NCBI RefSeq assembly: GCF_902833645.1
Contig: NZ_CADFGE010000015.1
Span: forward strand, 186,001-250,000
Length of the DNA stretch: 64,000 bases
Origin: Paraburkholderia fungorum
GTDB lineage: Bacteria > Pseudomonadota > Gammaproteobacteria > Burkholderiales > Burkholderiaceae
Direction of reading: 5' to 3'
Shown here: positions 1-8,414 of the stretch, piece after piece
How positions within the stretch are numbered: the stretch's first letter is position 1
Layout of the letters: each line of letters opens with the position of its first letter
The notes under the pieces: model-generated
Databases searched by the model: none
Told to the model about the DNA's origin: nothing
The model's input: only the letters and a program-made list of their open reading frames with translations
Program-made: the position numbers and the translations under genes

Positions 1-902
1 ACGCGCATCCGTTCCACCAGAAAGTCGAGCAACGCGCGCACGCGGGCGGGCAGGTGGCCGCCCTGGCCCAGATAAAGCGCGCTGACCGGTTCGGTCTCAC
101 CGGAATCGAATGCTTCGAGTAGCACGGTGAGGCGGCCGGCGGCCACGTCGTCGCGCACCTGAAAAGCGGCAAGCCGCGCCAACCCCACGCCGGCGAGAGT
201 GAGTTGGCGCAGCGTTTCCCCGTCGCTGACCTGCGCATTGCCTTCTACGGGCACGTCGATCCGGCGTCGCGCTTCATCGAGCAGCGGCCAGCCGCTCGCC
301 GCCCGTGCAAAGCCAAATCCCAGCCGGTTGTGCGTTGCCAGATCAGCCGGTGTTTGGGGCGTGCCGTGGCGGGCCAGATAGGCCGGTGCCGCGACAATCA
401 CCATCTTCGCGTCACCTAGCCTGCGCGCCACCAGTTGCGAATCCTTGAGCGGACCGCTGCGCAGCGCGACATCGGTGCGTTGTTCGAGCAGGTCGATCAC
501 CTGATCGGTCAACACGATATCGAGTGTAATGTCGGGATGGGCGGCGAGAAATTCAGGCACGAGCGGCAACAGATAGTGCCGCCCGAGCGGCACATTCGCA
601 TGCACACGCAGGCGGCCGCGGGGCGTTGAGCCCGTGGCCGCGCCGCGTTCGGTTTCGTCGAGCTCGGCGAGCACGCGCACACCGCGTTCGTAGAACACGC
701 AGCCTTCCGGCGTGAGTTGCAGATTGCGCGTCGAGCGGTTCACCAGCCGCGCGCCCAGCCGGGCCTCGAGACGCGACACCAGCTTGCTGACAGCCGACGG
801 TGTCATTCCCAGTGCGCGTGCCGCTGCCGAAAACCCGCCTAGCTCGACCGCGCGGACGAACACTTCGAGTTCGCCGGAACGGTTCACATCCAAACGTGCC
901 AT
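1..902 (-). CDS. LysR-family transcriptional regulator (3' end cut by window edge)
   Basis: About 300 residues are visible and the C-terminal end lies outside the window. An N-terminal winged helix-turn-helix (residues about 8-68, with the AAxxLGMTPSAVSKLVSRLE recognition region) is followed by a LysR substrate-binding domain containing the usual LRVHANVPLGRHYLLP and LARHGTP segments. It is transcribed divergently from the reductase gene starting at 1026, with 123 bp between starts, the usual layout when a LysR protein controls its neighbour and itself. A T-N11-A dyad at 904-918 touches the start codon. The effector is unknown. The closest recognisable type is the DsdC/YafC-like group of LysR regulators of aromatic or aldehyde genes, but that is only a guess. 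Confidence 0.9.
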   Translation of the reverse strand, partial: MARLDVNRSGELEVFVRAVELGGFSAAARALGMTPSAVSKLVSRLEARLGARLVNRSTRNLQLTPEGCVFYERGVRVLAELDETERGAATGSTPRGRLRVHANVPLGRHYLLPLVPEFLAAHPDITLDIVLTDQVIDLLEQRTDVALRSGPLKDSQLVARRLGDAKMVIVAAPAYLARHGTPQTPADLATHNRLGFGFARAASGWPLLDEARRRIDVPVEGNAQVSDGETLRQLTLAGVGLARLAAFQVRDDVAAGRLTVLLEAFDSGETEPVSALYLGQGGHLPARVRALLDFLVERMR

Positions 903-903
903 C

Positions 904-918
904 GTGAGTTCAGTTCAC
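904..918. promoter_or_regulatory. Candidate LysR operator (T-N11-A imperfect palindrome)
   Basis: GTGAGTTCAGTTCAC is an imperfect palindrome with GTGA and TCAC ends and fits the T-N11-A rule of LysR operators (T905, A917). It lies directly upstream of the LysR start codon (902) and between the divergent genes. This is inference from motif and position. Confidence 0.35.
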
Positions 919-1025
919 AGGTGATATGCCATCCGGCAGTCTACCGAAAGCACTGTCGCGCCGATATCTTTCAGTTACCGGACGGCGTGGGCCGTCGCAA
1001 CGAAATGAGCGATGGGAGCATGGGT

Positions 1026-2084
1026 ATGAACGCAGTAAAGAAGGTGGCCCTGGTGGTCGGCGCACAGGGTGTGATCGGCCGCAATCTGGTCGATCATCTC
1101 GCCACGCTTGACGATTGGACGGTCATCGGCCTCGCGCGCCGTGGCGGCGAAGCCAGCGAGCGGGTGCAATACATCGCGGCCGACCTGCTGGATCAGGCCG
1201 ACACCCGCTCGAAACTGGGTGCTTTGAATCACGTCACGCACGTGTTCTATGCCGCGTATCAGGATCGTCCGACCTGGGCCGAACTGGTGCCCCCGAATCT
1301 GGCGATGCTGGTCAACGTGCTCGACGCCATCGAGCCGGTCGCGGCGGGCTTGCAGCATGTGAGCCTGATGCAGGGCTACAAGGTCTACGGCGGCCATCTC
1401 GGGCCGTTCAAGACCCCCGCGCGCGAAGATGACGCGCACTTCATGCCGCCCGAGTTCATGTTCGACCAGCAGACGCTCCTGAGTTCGCGCCAGCAGGGCA
1501 AGCGCTGGACCTGGTCGGCGATCCGCCCTGCCGTGGTGGGCGGCTTCGCATTGGGTAATCCGATGAACCTGGCGGTGGCGATCGCCGTGTATGCATCGAT
1601 GTCGAAAGAACTCGGCTTGCCTTTGCGCTTTCCCGGCAAACCCGGTGCTTACGACAAACTGCTGGAAATGACCGATGCCGGTTTGCTTGCGCGCGCAACG
1701 GTGTGGGCCGCGACGGAGCCGCGCGCCGCGAATCAGGCGTTCAACATCAGCAACGGCGACCTGTTCCGCTGGAACGACATGTGGCCGAAGATAGCCCGCT
1801 ACTTCGCGCTGGATGTGGCGCCGCCGCTGCCCATGTCGCTCAATACGATCATGGCCGACAAGGCGTCGTTGTGGACGGGGATGGTGGCCCGGCACGGCTT
1901 GCACCCGGTTCCCTATCAGGACGTTTCCGCGTGGCGTTTTGCGGATTTCGTTTTTTCGTGGGATTACGACATGTTCGGCGACGGCTCGAAAGCACGACGT
2001 TTCGGTTTTCACGAATTTGTCGATACCGAGGCGATGTTTATCGCCATTTTCGATGACTTAAGAAGCAGAAAGCTGATTCCATGA
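1026..2084 (+). CDS. NAD(P)-dependent SDR-family reductase, PRISE-like
   Basis: The 352-residue protein begins with a Rossmann fold (GAQGVIGRN, residues 12-20), followed by an extended SDR body with a QGYKVYGGHLGPF segment in place of the classical YxxxK. That arrangement, together with NISNGDLFRW near residue 240, is typical of the progesterone 5-beta-reductase/iridoid-synthase-like (PRISE) enone reductases, which reduce activated C=C bonds with NADPH. Start chosen at 1026 because GGGAG lies about 9 bp upstream; in-frame ATGs at 921, 1005 and 1020 are possible but worse placed. Divergent from the LysR gene at 1-902. The natural substrate cannot be told from sequence. Confidence 0.75.
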   Translation: MNAVKKVALVVGAQGVIGRNLVDHLATLDDWTVIGLARRGGEASERVQYIAADLLDQADTRSKLGALNHVTHVFYAAYQDRPTWAELVPPNLAMLVNVLDAIEPVAAGLQHVSLMQGYKVYGGHLGPFKTPAREDDAHFMPPEFMFDQQTLLSSRQQGKRWTWSAIRPAVVGGFALGNPMNLAVAIAVYASMSKELGLPLRFPGKPGAYDKLLEMTDAGLLARATVWAATEPRAANQAFNISNGDLFRWNDMWPKIARYFALDVAPPLPMSLNTIMADKASLWTGMVARHGLHPVPYQDVSAWRFADFVFSWDYDMFGDGSKARRFGFHEFVDTEAMFIAIFDDLRSRKLIP

Positions 2085-2181
2085 ATTACGCATTAAATCT
2101 GACGATTTTATTTCATTAGTTTTACGTTTATGATGAGTCTCCTTATCCGGGCAATACGATTGCATATAAAAGGAGACATCG

Positions 2182-3327
2182 GTGAAGAGGCTCTTCGTGG
2201 CATTAGCATGCGTGGCAAGTGTGGCGGTCGTCTCGGTACTTTCGGCGTGTGGCGGCAGCGATCTCAATGCGCAGACCAGTCCGCCCAAGGTGATTATCGA
2301 CAGCGACTACAACACGCTGAGCGACGACGGCCAGTTAGGCGTAATGGCTGCGCAATTGCAGGCGCAAGGCTCGTTGAAAGTATTGGGCATTACGGTGGTG
2401 TCCGGTAATCAATGGTTGAAGCAGGGCGTATCGGACGCATTGAAATCGGTCGAGCGCCTTGGCGTTGAAAATCAGATTGGCGTCTATGCAGGCGCCAATT
2501 ACGCGTTATCGCACGATTTCGCCACGATTGAAGCCGAGCAGAAGCAATTCCCCGGCGGCGACGGCTATCTCGGCGCGTGGAATACGCCCGAACCGAAGTC
2601 GGACAGCGATCTGATCGCGCCGCCGGACGGCTTCGCCACGCATACGAAAGTGCAGAGCCGGAGCGCGGTGGATTTCATCGTCGATTCGGTGAAGCAGTAT
2701 CCGGGCGAGGTGACGATTCTGGCGATCGGCCCGCTGACGAACATTGCGCTCGCCACGCGTCAGCATCCCGAGATCGTTCCGTTGATCAAGCAGATCATTT
2801 ACATGGGCGGTGCGATCGATGTGCCTGGCAACACCACGCCGACAGCCGAATTCAACTGGTGGTTCGATCCGGAGGCGGCGAAGACCGTGCTGCGCCTGCC
2901 GATCAAACAGGTAGTGATTCCGCTCGACGTGACCGATACCGTGAAGATGGACAAGGCGTTGTACGACCGCGTCGCGCACGATCCGACGAAGCAGACCATC
3001 ATTACGCAATTGTTCAAGACGCTGAACGGCTATGGTTTCGACGGCAAGAACGGTTTCGAAACGAATCCGAACTACACCACGAACATCTGGGATACGTTGA
3101 CGCTCGCGTATCTGATGCATCCGTCGTTTGCCACGCAGACGGTGGACGAATGGGTGGATGTGGATACGAGCTTCGGCGCCAATGACGGCAAGTCGACGGG
3201 TTACACCAGTTCACCGCCGGCGGGTTTGCAGAAGATGACGATCGTCAAACGCTTCGACAACCCGAGTTTTTTCAATTTTTACGTTGATCTATTGACGCGT
3301 CCGGTGCCGGTCATGCTGCCGAACTAA
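2182..3327 (+). CDS. Lipoprotein nucleoside hydrolase-family protein
   Basis: 381 residues. The N-terminus is a lipoprotein signal with lipobox LSAC, so the protein is probably anchored in the periplasm. An inosine/uridine-preferring nucleoside hydrolase domain follows: an Asp-rich Ca-binding motif near the N-terminus (DSDYNTLSDDGQ), LAIGPLTNIALA, and NTTPTAEFNWWFDPEAA. The family hydrolyses the N-glycosidic bond of ribonucleosides. The Asp motif is longer by two residues than the standard DTDxGxDD of cytoplasmic enzymes, marking an extracellular subfamily. GTG start with AGGAG at 2171-2175. It stands alone, convergent with the LysR gene at 3365, and may serve nucleoside scavenging. Confidence 0.82.
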   Translation: MKRLFVALACVASVAVVSVLSACGGSDLNAQTSPPKVIIDSDYNTLSDDGQLGVMAAQLQAQGSLKVLGITVVSGNQWLKQGVSDALKSVERLGVENQIGVYAGANYALSHDFATIEAEQKQFPGGDGYLGAWNTPEPKSDSDLIAPPDGFATHTKVQSRSAVDFIVDSVKQYPGEVTILAIGPLTNIALATRQHPEIVPLIKQIIYMGGAIDVPGNTTPTAEFNWWFDPEAAKTVLRLPIKQVVIPLDVTDTVKMDKALYDRVAHDPTKQTIITQLFKTLNGYGFDGKNGFETNPNYTTNIWDTLTLAYLMHPSFATQTVDEWVDVDTSFGANDGKSTGYTSSPPAGLQKMTIVKRFDNPSFFNFYVDLLTRPVPVMLPN

Positions 3328-3364
3328 CGCTTGCTGTGTGTTGCGCGTCTGCATGAAACCCGCC

Positions 3365-4321
3365 TCAGGCGGGGTGCAGGCCGCGCAACAGTTGACGAAC
3401 GCGCGACAGGTCCTGATCGACGTGTTCGGTTTGCTCGAACAGCTCCGCGAGCCAGTCGACGAAAGCTCGCACGCGGGGCGACACCCGGCGATTCTTCACA
3501 TACGCGACCGAGACCGGCATCGGCACGGGTTTCCATTGCGGCAGCACTTCGCGCAGCAGTCCCGAGTCGAGGTAGGGTTGCGCGGCGATTCGCGCGGGCT
3601 GGATCAGGCCGAGTCCTTGCAAGCCGCAGGTGAGGTACGCCTGCTCGTCGCTCACTTTGACGAAGCCTCTAACCTTGACGCTTTGCGCTTCGCCGTCCAC
3701 TTCGAAATCGAAGTCGACTTCGCGGCCGTTGTGCGGCGACATGCAGTTGACGGCAGCGTGTCCGCGCAAGTCATCCAGGTCGAAAGGCGTGCCGTGACGG
3801 GCCAGGTAGGCCGGGCTGGCGCATGTCACGTGCTCGAGCGTGCCTAATTGCCGCGCGACCAGGTTTGAATCCGGCAATTCGCCTAGCTGGATGCTGCAGT
3901 CGATGGCTTCCGAGATCAGGTCGACTGTCCGGTTGCTGATGCCGATCGCCAGATCGAGATTTGGATAGCGGGTGTGGAAGTCGTCCAGTGCCGGCAGGAC
4001 GATGGTGCTCGCTACCGCGCCGGGCATTTCAATGCGCAGGCGACCGGTCAGGTTATCCGTCGAGTGACGCAGGCTGGCTTCCATTTCGTCGATGTCGGCG
4101 AGGATTTGCGCACAGCGTTCGTAGTAGGCTGCGCCTTCTGGCGTGATGCTCAGACGGCGTGTTGTGCGTGTTAATAGGGCGGTGCCCAGTAAGGCCTCCA
4201 GGTTCTGGACGATCGTTGTCGCCGTCGCGCGGGGGATGTTGAGGGATTCCGCTGCGCGGGTGAAGCTGTTTGTGTCCACGATTCGGATGAATGTCCGCAT
4301 TGCAGTTATTCTGTCGATCAC
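3365..4321 (-). CDS. LysR-family transcriptional regulator
   Basis: 318 residues read from a GTG start at 4321, preceded by GGAG at a good distance. The product begins VIDRITAMRTF, which matches the usual MDRxxAMRTF opening of this LysR subgroup. The helix-turn-helix spans about residues 8-65 (SFTRAAESLNIPRATATTIVQNLE) and the effector domain fills the rest. An open frame continues upstream to 4498, but that extension is encoded by the left arm of the inverted repeat and is not believed to be translated. Target unknown: the gene is convergent with the nucleoside hydrolase and has the repeat element behind it. Confidence 0.88.
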   Translation of the reverse strand: MIDRITAMRTFIRIVDTNSFTRAAESLNIPRATATTIVQNLEALLGTALLTRTTRRLSITPEGAAYYERCAQILADIDEMEASLRHSTDNLTGRLRIEMPGAVASTIVLPALDDFHTRYPNLDLAIGISNRTVDLISEAIDCSIQLGELPDSNLVARQLGTLEHVTCASPAYLARHGTPFDLDDLRGHAAVNCMSPHNGREVDFDFEVDGEAQSVKVRGFVKVSDEQAYLTCGLQGLGLIQPARIAAQPYLDSGLLREVLPQWKPVPMPVSVAYVKNRRVSPRVRAFVDWLAELFEQTEHVDQDLSRVRQLLRGLHPA

Positions 4322-4346
4322 GGTTTGGACTCCACGTTGGGGTTGG

Positions 4347-4602
4347 GTTTTTTTTGCCTCGCTGGCGGGTTTGTTGTTGATCCGGGTTTTTTTGGCCTTT
4401 CCTTGTTTTGTTAGTGGTCTATTAGTGTTGCCCCTGTGCGGGGCGGCACTTACTTGCTTTGCCGCCGCAAAGAAAGTAAGCAAAGAAAGCGGCTTCACAC
4501 CGCTAGCTCATAAGCGGGTCCCCCGCACAGCCACGGTAGTGGTGCATCTGGAATCTGTGTTCTCGCACACTCCGCGTTAGTGACAAGGCAGTCATACCTC
4601 CG
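4347..4602. repeat. Left arm of long inverted repeat
   Basis: About 256 bp that matches the reverse complement of 4983-5240 with only scattered mismatches and small indels. The best-preserved part is the last 130 bp, with about ten differences by eye. It contains an internal hairpin at 4449-4480 (CTTACTTGCTTTG paired with CAAAGAAAGTAAG). The arm starts just upstream of the LysR start codon. No coding signal of its own was seen. Confidence 0.9.
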
Positions 4603-4982
4603 GCGGCGCTGCGCGCGCCGACGCCTGGTTCATAAGGCGTCCGATGGTTTTTCCAGGCACGTCGTAGCGTGCGGGCGGTAAGTCATACTGCGGTACTTCA
4701 CGAACTGCATGTCGTACTCAGTGTTGCGGCAATTCTTCGAACCGTCTGCAGTATCTGAATTTCAATGGCGTCAAAAAGGCTGATCGCCGTTCTCAGCGCC
4801 GGTCGCGCTTATCGCGTCACGAGTTACTAGCTACTGGGTACTACTTATATTTGGTCTCGAAGGGGCGTCGAAGCGCCGGCTCACGGGCAATCACCGAGGC
4901 GAGACCAACGTCTCCCACCGCGCCGGGCGAACACCCGCGCCTTTGCAGATGATCCTTTCCGGCGAGCACGTAGTGCGAGGCG
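4603..4982. other. Unique centre of the inverted-repeat element
   Basis: 380 bp between the two arms. No convincing open frame, no transposase fragment and no recognisable RNA gene was seen. Sequence character is mixed GC with a short AT-richer patch near 4830-4860. Confidence 0.7.
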
Positions 4983-5240
4983 GGAGGTATGACTGCCTTG
5001 TCACTGAGGCGGAGTGTGCGAGGCGACAGATTCCAGATGCACCACTACCGCGGCTGTGCGGGGGACCCGCTTATGAGCTTGCGGTGTGAAGCCGCTTTCT
5101 TTTGCCTACTTTTCTTTGCGGCAGGCAAAGAAAAGTAGGTGCCGCCCCGCACAGGGGCAACGCTAATAGACCACTAACAAATCAAGGAAAGGCCAAAAAA
5201 AACCCAGATCAACAAAAAAAACGCCAACCAGGCAAAAATC
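4983..5240. repeat. Right arm of long inverted repeat
   Basis: Reverse complement of the left arm. It carries a perfect 15-bp stem with a 5-nt loop (5105-5139: CCTACTTTTCTTTGC ... GCAAAGAAAAGTAGG). The stem differs in sequence from its left-arm counterpart but keeps pairing, so the two arms show compensatory differences. It ends 8 bp before the stop codon of the alcohol dehydrogenase gene. Confidence 0.9.
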
Positions 5241-5248
5241 AAAAAAAA

Positions 5249-6301
5249 TCACTTCCGTAAGGAATCGAGATCAACCACAAACCGATACTTAACATCACTC
5301 TTAAGCATCCGTTCATAAGCCTCATTAATCCCCTGCATAGGAATCACCTCAATATCCGAAGTAATCCCATGCTCACCACAGAAATCCAGCATTTCCTGCG
5401 TCTCCGCAATCCCGCCAATTAGCGAACCAGCCAGCCGGCGACGCTTGAAAATCAGATTGAACACCTGCGGCGACGGATGATCGTGCTCGGGCGCCCCGAC
5501 CAGCGTCATCGTCCCATCGCGCTTGAGCAGATTCAAAAACGGATTCAAATCATGCTGCGCAGCAACCGTATTCAGGATGAAATCGAAGCTATTGGCATGT
5601 GCCCCCATCTCGTCAGCATTCTTCGAAATGACAACCTCATGCGCACCAAGCCGCTTGGCATCTTCGATCTTCGACGGCGAGGTCGTGAACAGCACCACAT
5701 GCGCGCCCATCGCACGGGCCAACTTCACGCCCATGTGACCCAGACCGCCAAGACCGACGATCCCGACCTTCTTGCCAGGACCGGCACCCCACGTGCGCAG
5801 CGGCGAATAGGTCGTGATACCCGCGCACAACAAAGGCGCCACGCCCGCCGGATCGAGATTCTCCGGCACTCGTAGCGTGAATGCCTCATCCACCACCAGT
5901 TGTGTCGAATAACCGCCGTAGGTAATCTGACCGTCAACCCGGTCCACACCGTTATACGTGCCGACAAAACCGTTTTCGCAATACTGTTCGAGATTTTCCT
6001 CGCAACTCGCGCAAGTGCGGCACGAATCGACCAGGCAGCCCACGCCCACCAGATCGCCCGCCTTGTATCTGGTCACGTCCGGCCCCACCGCCGTCACGCG
6101 GCCGACGATCTCATGGCCCGGTACCACCGGGAACACCGTGTTCTTCCATTCGTTGCGTGCCTGATGCAAGTCGGAATGGCACACACCGCAAAACAGGACT
6201 TCCATCTGCACGTCATGGGCGCGCAGTGCGCGGCGCTGGATTTCGAACGGAACGAGCGGCGCGTTAGCGTCGGTCGCTGCATAGGCATAAGTCGTGCTCA
6301 T
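5249..6301 (-). CDS. Zinc-dependent NAD(P)-linked alcohol dehydrogenase (YahK/CAD-like)
   Basis: 350 residues of the medium-chain dehydrogenase family, interconverting aldehydes and alcohols. Visible motifs: catalytic zinc ligands in CGVCHSD and GHEIVG, four structural-zinc cysteines (CRTCASCEENLEQYC), and the nucleotide fold GLGGLGHMGVKLA. The overall pattern fits the cinnamyl-alcohol-dehydrogenase/YahK branch, usually NADPH-linked with broad aldehyde range. Start at 6301 is supported by GGAG 7 bp upstream; the open frame runs further but begins less plausibly. Divergent from an AraC regulator, a common pairing for these genes, suggesting aldehyde-responsive control. Confidence 0.9.
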   Translation of the reverse strand: MSTTYAYAATDANAPLVPFEIQRRALRAHDVQMEVLFCGVCHSDLHQARNEWKNTVFPVVPGHEIVGRVTAVGPDVTRYKAGDLVGVGCLVDSCRTCASCEENLEQYCENGFVGTYNGVDRVDGQITYGGYSTQLVVDEAFTLRVPENLDPAGVAPLLCAGITTYSPLRTWGAGPGKKVGIVGLGGLGHMGVKLARAMGAHVVLFTTSPSKIEDAKRLGAHEVVISKNADEMGAHANSFDFILNTVAAQHDLNPFLNLLKRDGTMTLVGAPEHDHPSPQVFNLIFKRRRLAGSLIGGIAETQEMLDFCGEHGITSDIEVIPMQGINEAYERMLKSDVKYRFVVDLDSLRK

Positions 6302-6621
6302 GGGTAACTCCAGCAAAGAGGGTGATGTCGCAAGGCGCCGGCGATGGGCGACGCGCGTCGCCGATGCGGCCAAACCTTGTAATGAACCGGGATCACGGCG
6401 CAGGCGATGACTGACATATTCACGAAAGCAGTGAACAGACAACCGCGCCCGGCGCAGCGCGGAAATAGATGATCCGGTAGGGTTCCCATAGTAGAAGCCG
6501 GGAGCGAGTCGGGGAATACCTGAATATCTTGAAGGTTTGCCTAAAACTCCTGATGACGAGCGCAGTAGGTCGTTTGATGCTAAATTTCAAGCATTATTCT
6601 CTTGCTCGTCACTATATCGTC

Positions 6622-7620
6622 ATGTCACCTCGTTTCGTCGAACCCGCACCGGCCGATCACCGCCCAGCCCTCGATGGCCCCGCCGATCCCGCGCAGCAAC
6701 GCCTCATCGAACTGTTCGACAAGCTCGCACCCAACCCGGGCATCACGCGCTCGAGCTTCGAAGGGGTCAATCTGATGCGCGCCAACAGCCCGATGCCGCG
6801 TATGCCGGTGATGTACGAACCGAGCATCGTGATCGTCTGCCAAGGGCGCAAGCGCGGTTATCTCGGCGATCAGGTATTCCAGTACGACGCGCAGCAGTAC
6901 CTGGTACTGTCGGTACCGCTGCCGTTCGAGTGTGAAACCGAGGCGAGCCCGGACAAGCCGTTCCTGGGCATCTCGGTGCGCGTCGATCTGAGCATGGTGG
7001 CTGAGTTGCTGATGGCGTTGAATGAAACGCAGGGCACCGCGCAGAACGAGCCGCTCGGCATCTATTCGACGCCGCTCGATCCGGCCTTGAGCAACGCCGT
7101 GCAGCGTTTGATGGACGCGTTGGCCTCGCCGCTCGACGCGCGCATTCTCGCGCCAGGGGTGGTCCGCGAAATTTGCTATCGCGTGTTGACAGGCGAGCAG
7201 GGCGACGCGATTCGCGCGGCCCTAACGCATCAGAATCATTTCGGCCGTATTGCCAAGGCGTTAAGGCGCATTCATGCCGACTATCACGGGCAACTCGACG
7301 TCGACACGCTCGCCTCGGAGGCGGGGATGAGTCTCGCCGTTTTTCATGCGCAATTCAAGGCGGTGACCGCGACTTCGCCGATGCAGTACGTGAAGACCAC
7401 GCGTTTGCATCACGCGCGCTTGCTGATGGTGCAGGACGGCTTGAATGCTGGCGCGGCCGCAGCGCGCGTCGGGTACGAAAGCGCGTCGCAGTTCAGCCGC
7501 GAGTTCAAGCGTCTGTTCGGCCTGAGCCCGGTCGACGAAGTCAAACGCATGCGCACCGTCTACGATGCGCCGCCGCCCCGTGTGGTCAAACCTGCCGCGC
7601 GCTACGTCACTGCGGTATAG
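6622..7620 (+). CDS. AraC-family transcriptional regulator with AraC_N domain
   Basis: 332 residues from the chosen start. The N-terminal half is an AraC_N-type sensing domain (MYEPSIVIVCQGRKRGYLG, YLVLSVPLPFECE). The C-terminal half has the two helix-turn-helix motifs (LASEAGMSLAVFHAQFKAVT and AARVGYESASQFSREFKRLFG). This architecture is typical of regulators placed beside YahK-like alcohol dehydrogenases, as here. No strong ribosome site precedes 6622; in-frame ATGs at 6553 and 6577 are alternatives. Likely activates the divergent dehydrogenase in response to an aldehyde or alcohol (inference). Confidence 0.85.
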   Translation: MSPRFVEPAPADHRPALDGPADPAQQRLIELFDKLAPNPGITRSSFEGVNLMRANSPMPRMPVMYEPSIVIVCQGRKRGYLGDQVFQYDAQQYLVLSVPLPFECETEASPDKPFLGISVRVDLSMVAELLMALNETQGTAQNEPLGIYSTPLDPALSNAVQRLMDALASPLDARILAPGVVREICYRVLTGEQGDAIRAALTHQNHFGRIAKALRRIHADYHGQLDVDTLASEAGMSLAVFHAQFKAVTATSPMQYVKTTRLHHARLLMVQDGLNAGAAAARVGYESASQFSREFKRLFGLSPVDEVKRMRTVYDAPPPRVVKPAARYVTAV

Positions 7621-7640
7621 ACGCGCTTCAGCCGCGAGCG

Positions 7641-8414
7641 CTATAGCCCGCTAAACCAGTTGTACCCCTGGTCTTCCCAATAGCCGCCGGGGTTCGTGTT
7701 GGTCACGAAGATCGCCGCGATGTGCTTGGGATTCTTGAAGCCCAGTTTGGTCGGTACGCGCAGTTTCAGCGGGTAGCCGTATTTGGCCGGCAGCGGCGCG
7801 TCGCGGAAATCGAGCGTCAGTTGGGTTTGCGGATGCAAGGCCGTGGCCATGTCGAGGCTCGAGTAATAACGGTCCGCGCATTTGAAGCCGACATAGCGTG
7901 CGCTCAGATCGGCGCCGATGCGCTCCAGGAACGTGCGAAACGGCACGCCGCGCCATTGCCCGATCGCGCTCCATCCTTCAATGCAGATGTGCCGCGTAAT
8001 CTGCGAAGCCTGCGGCAAGGCGCGCAACTGGTCGAGCGTCCACGTGCGCTTGTCCGATACGAGGCCCGACACTTCCAGTTGGAACGTCGAACCGTCGATA
8101 TCCGGTGCATCGAACTCCGGATAGAACGCGTTGAACGGGAATGGATCGGTGATCTGGCTCGCCGAATAGGTGGGCGCGAGTTTGTTGCGATCGAATAACC
8201 ACGCTTGCACGCGATCGTTCCAGCGCGACATGGCCCACAACACCTTGTCGACGGAATCGCCGTCCTGCATGTTGCAGCCGGAAAGCATCGCCAGCGCGCC
8301 GATCGAAAGCGACGAGCGCAGAAAGAGGCGCCGTTGCAGACGTTCGATTTGCGGTTTGTGGTCGGCGAGAACGATATCCGTGCTGCGCGAGTCCCGGCGC
8401 TTTGCTTCGCTCAT
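7641..8414 (-). CDS. Molybdopterin-dependent oxidoreductase, sulfite-oxidase/MsrP-like fold
   Basis: 257 residues. The N-terminal region holds a twin-arginine motif (QRRLFLRSS) and a hydrophobic stretch ending LSGC, so it looks like a Tat-exported protein that may also be lipidated. The sulfite-oxidase Mo-cofactor fold follows, with the molybdenum-ligating cysteine in HICIEGWSAIGQWRGV and the tail motif GFKNPKHIAAI. AAGGAG precedes the start. It overlaps the upstream cytochrome b gene by ATGA, so the two are almost surely one complex: periplasmic Mo enzyme plus membrane cytochrome. Substrate unknown; the fold is shared by methionine-sulfoxide reductase MsrP and sulfite dehydrogenases. Confidence 0.85.
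   Translation of the reverse strand: MSEAKRRDSRSTDIVLADHKPQIERLQRRLFLRSSLSIGALAMLSGCNMQDGDSVDKVLWAMSRWNDRVQAWLFDRNKLAPTYSASQITDPFPFNAFYPEFDAPDIDGSTFQLEVSGLVSDKRTWTLDQLRALPQASQITRHICIEGWSAIGQWRGVPFRTFLERIGADLSARYVGFKCADRYYSSLDMATALHPQTQLTLDFRDAPLPAKYGYPLKLRVPTKLGFKNPKHIAAIFVTNTNPGGYWEDQGYNWFSGL

Noticed and set aside
921..1025. Longer reading of the PRISE-like reductase from 921
   Set aside because: The Rossmann fold opens right after 1026, and the extra segment overlaps the divergent regulatory interval.
4322..4498. N-terminal extension of the LysR protein to 4498
   Set aside because: The added residues are encoded by the inverted repeat and are basic, without LysR homology; a GTG start with GGAG at 4321 fits the family.
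4603..4982. Possible transposase remnant in the centre of the inverted repeat
   Set aside because: No open frame of useful length and no DDE-type or IS-end signature was found.
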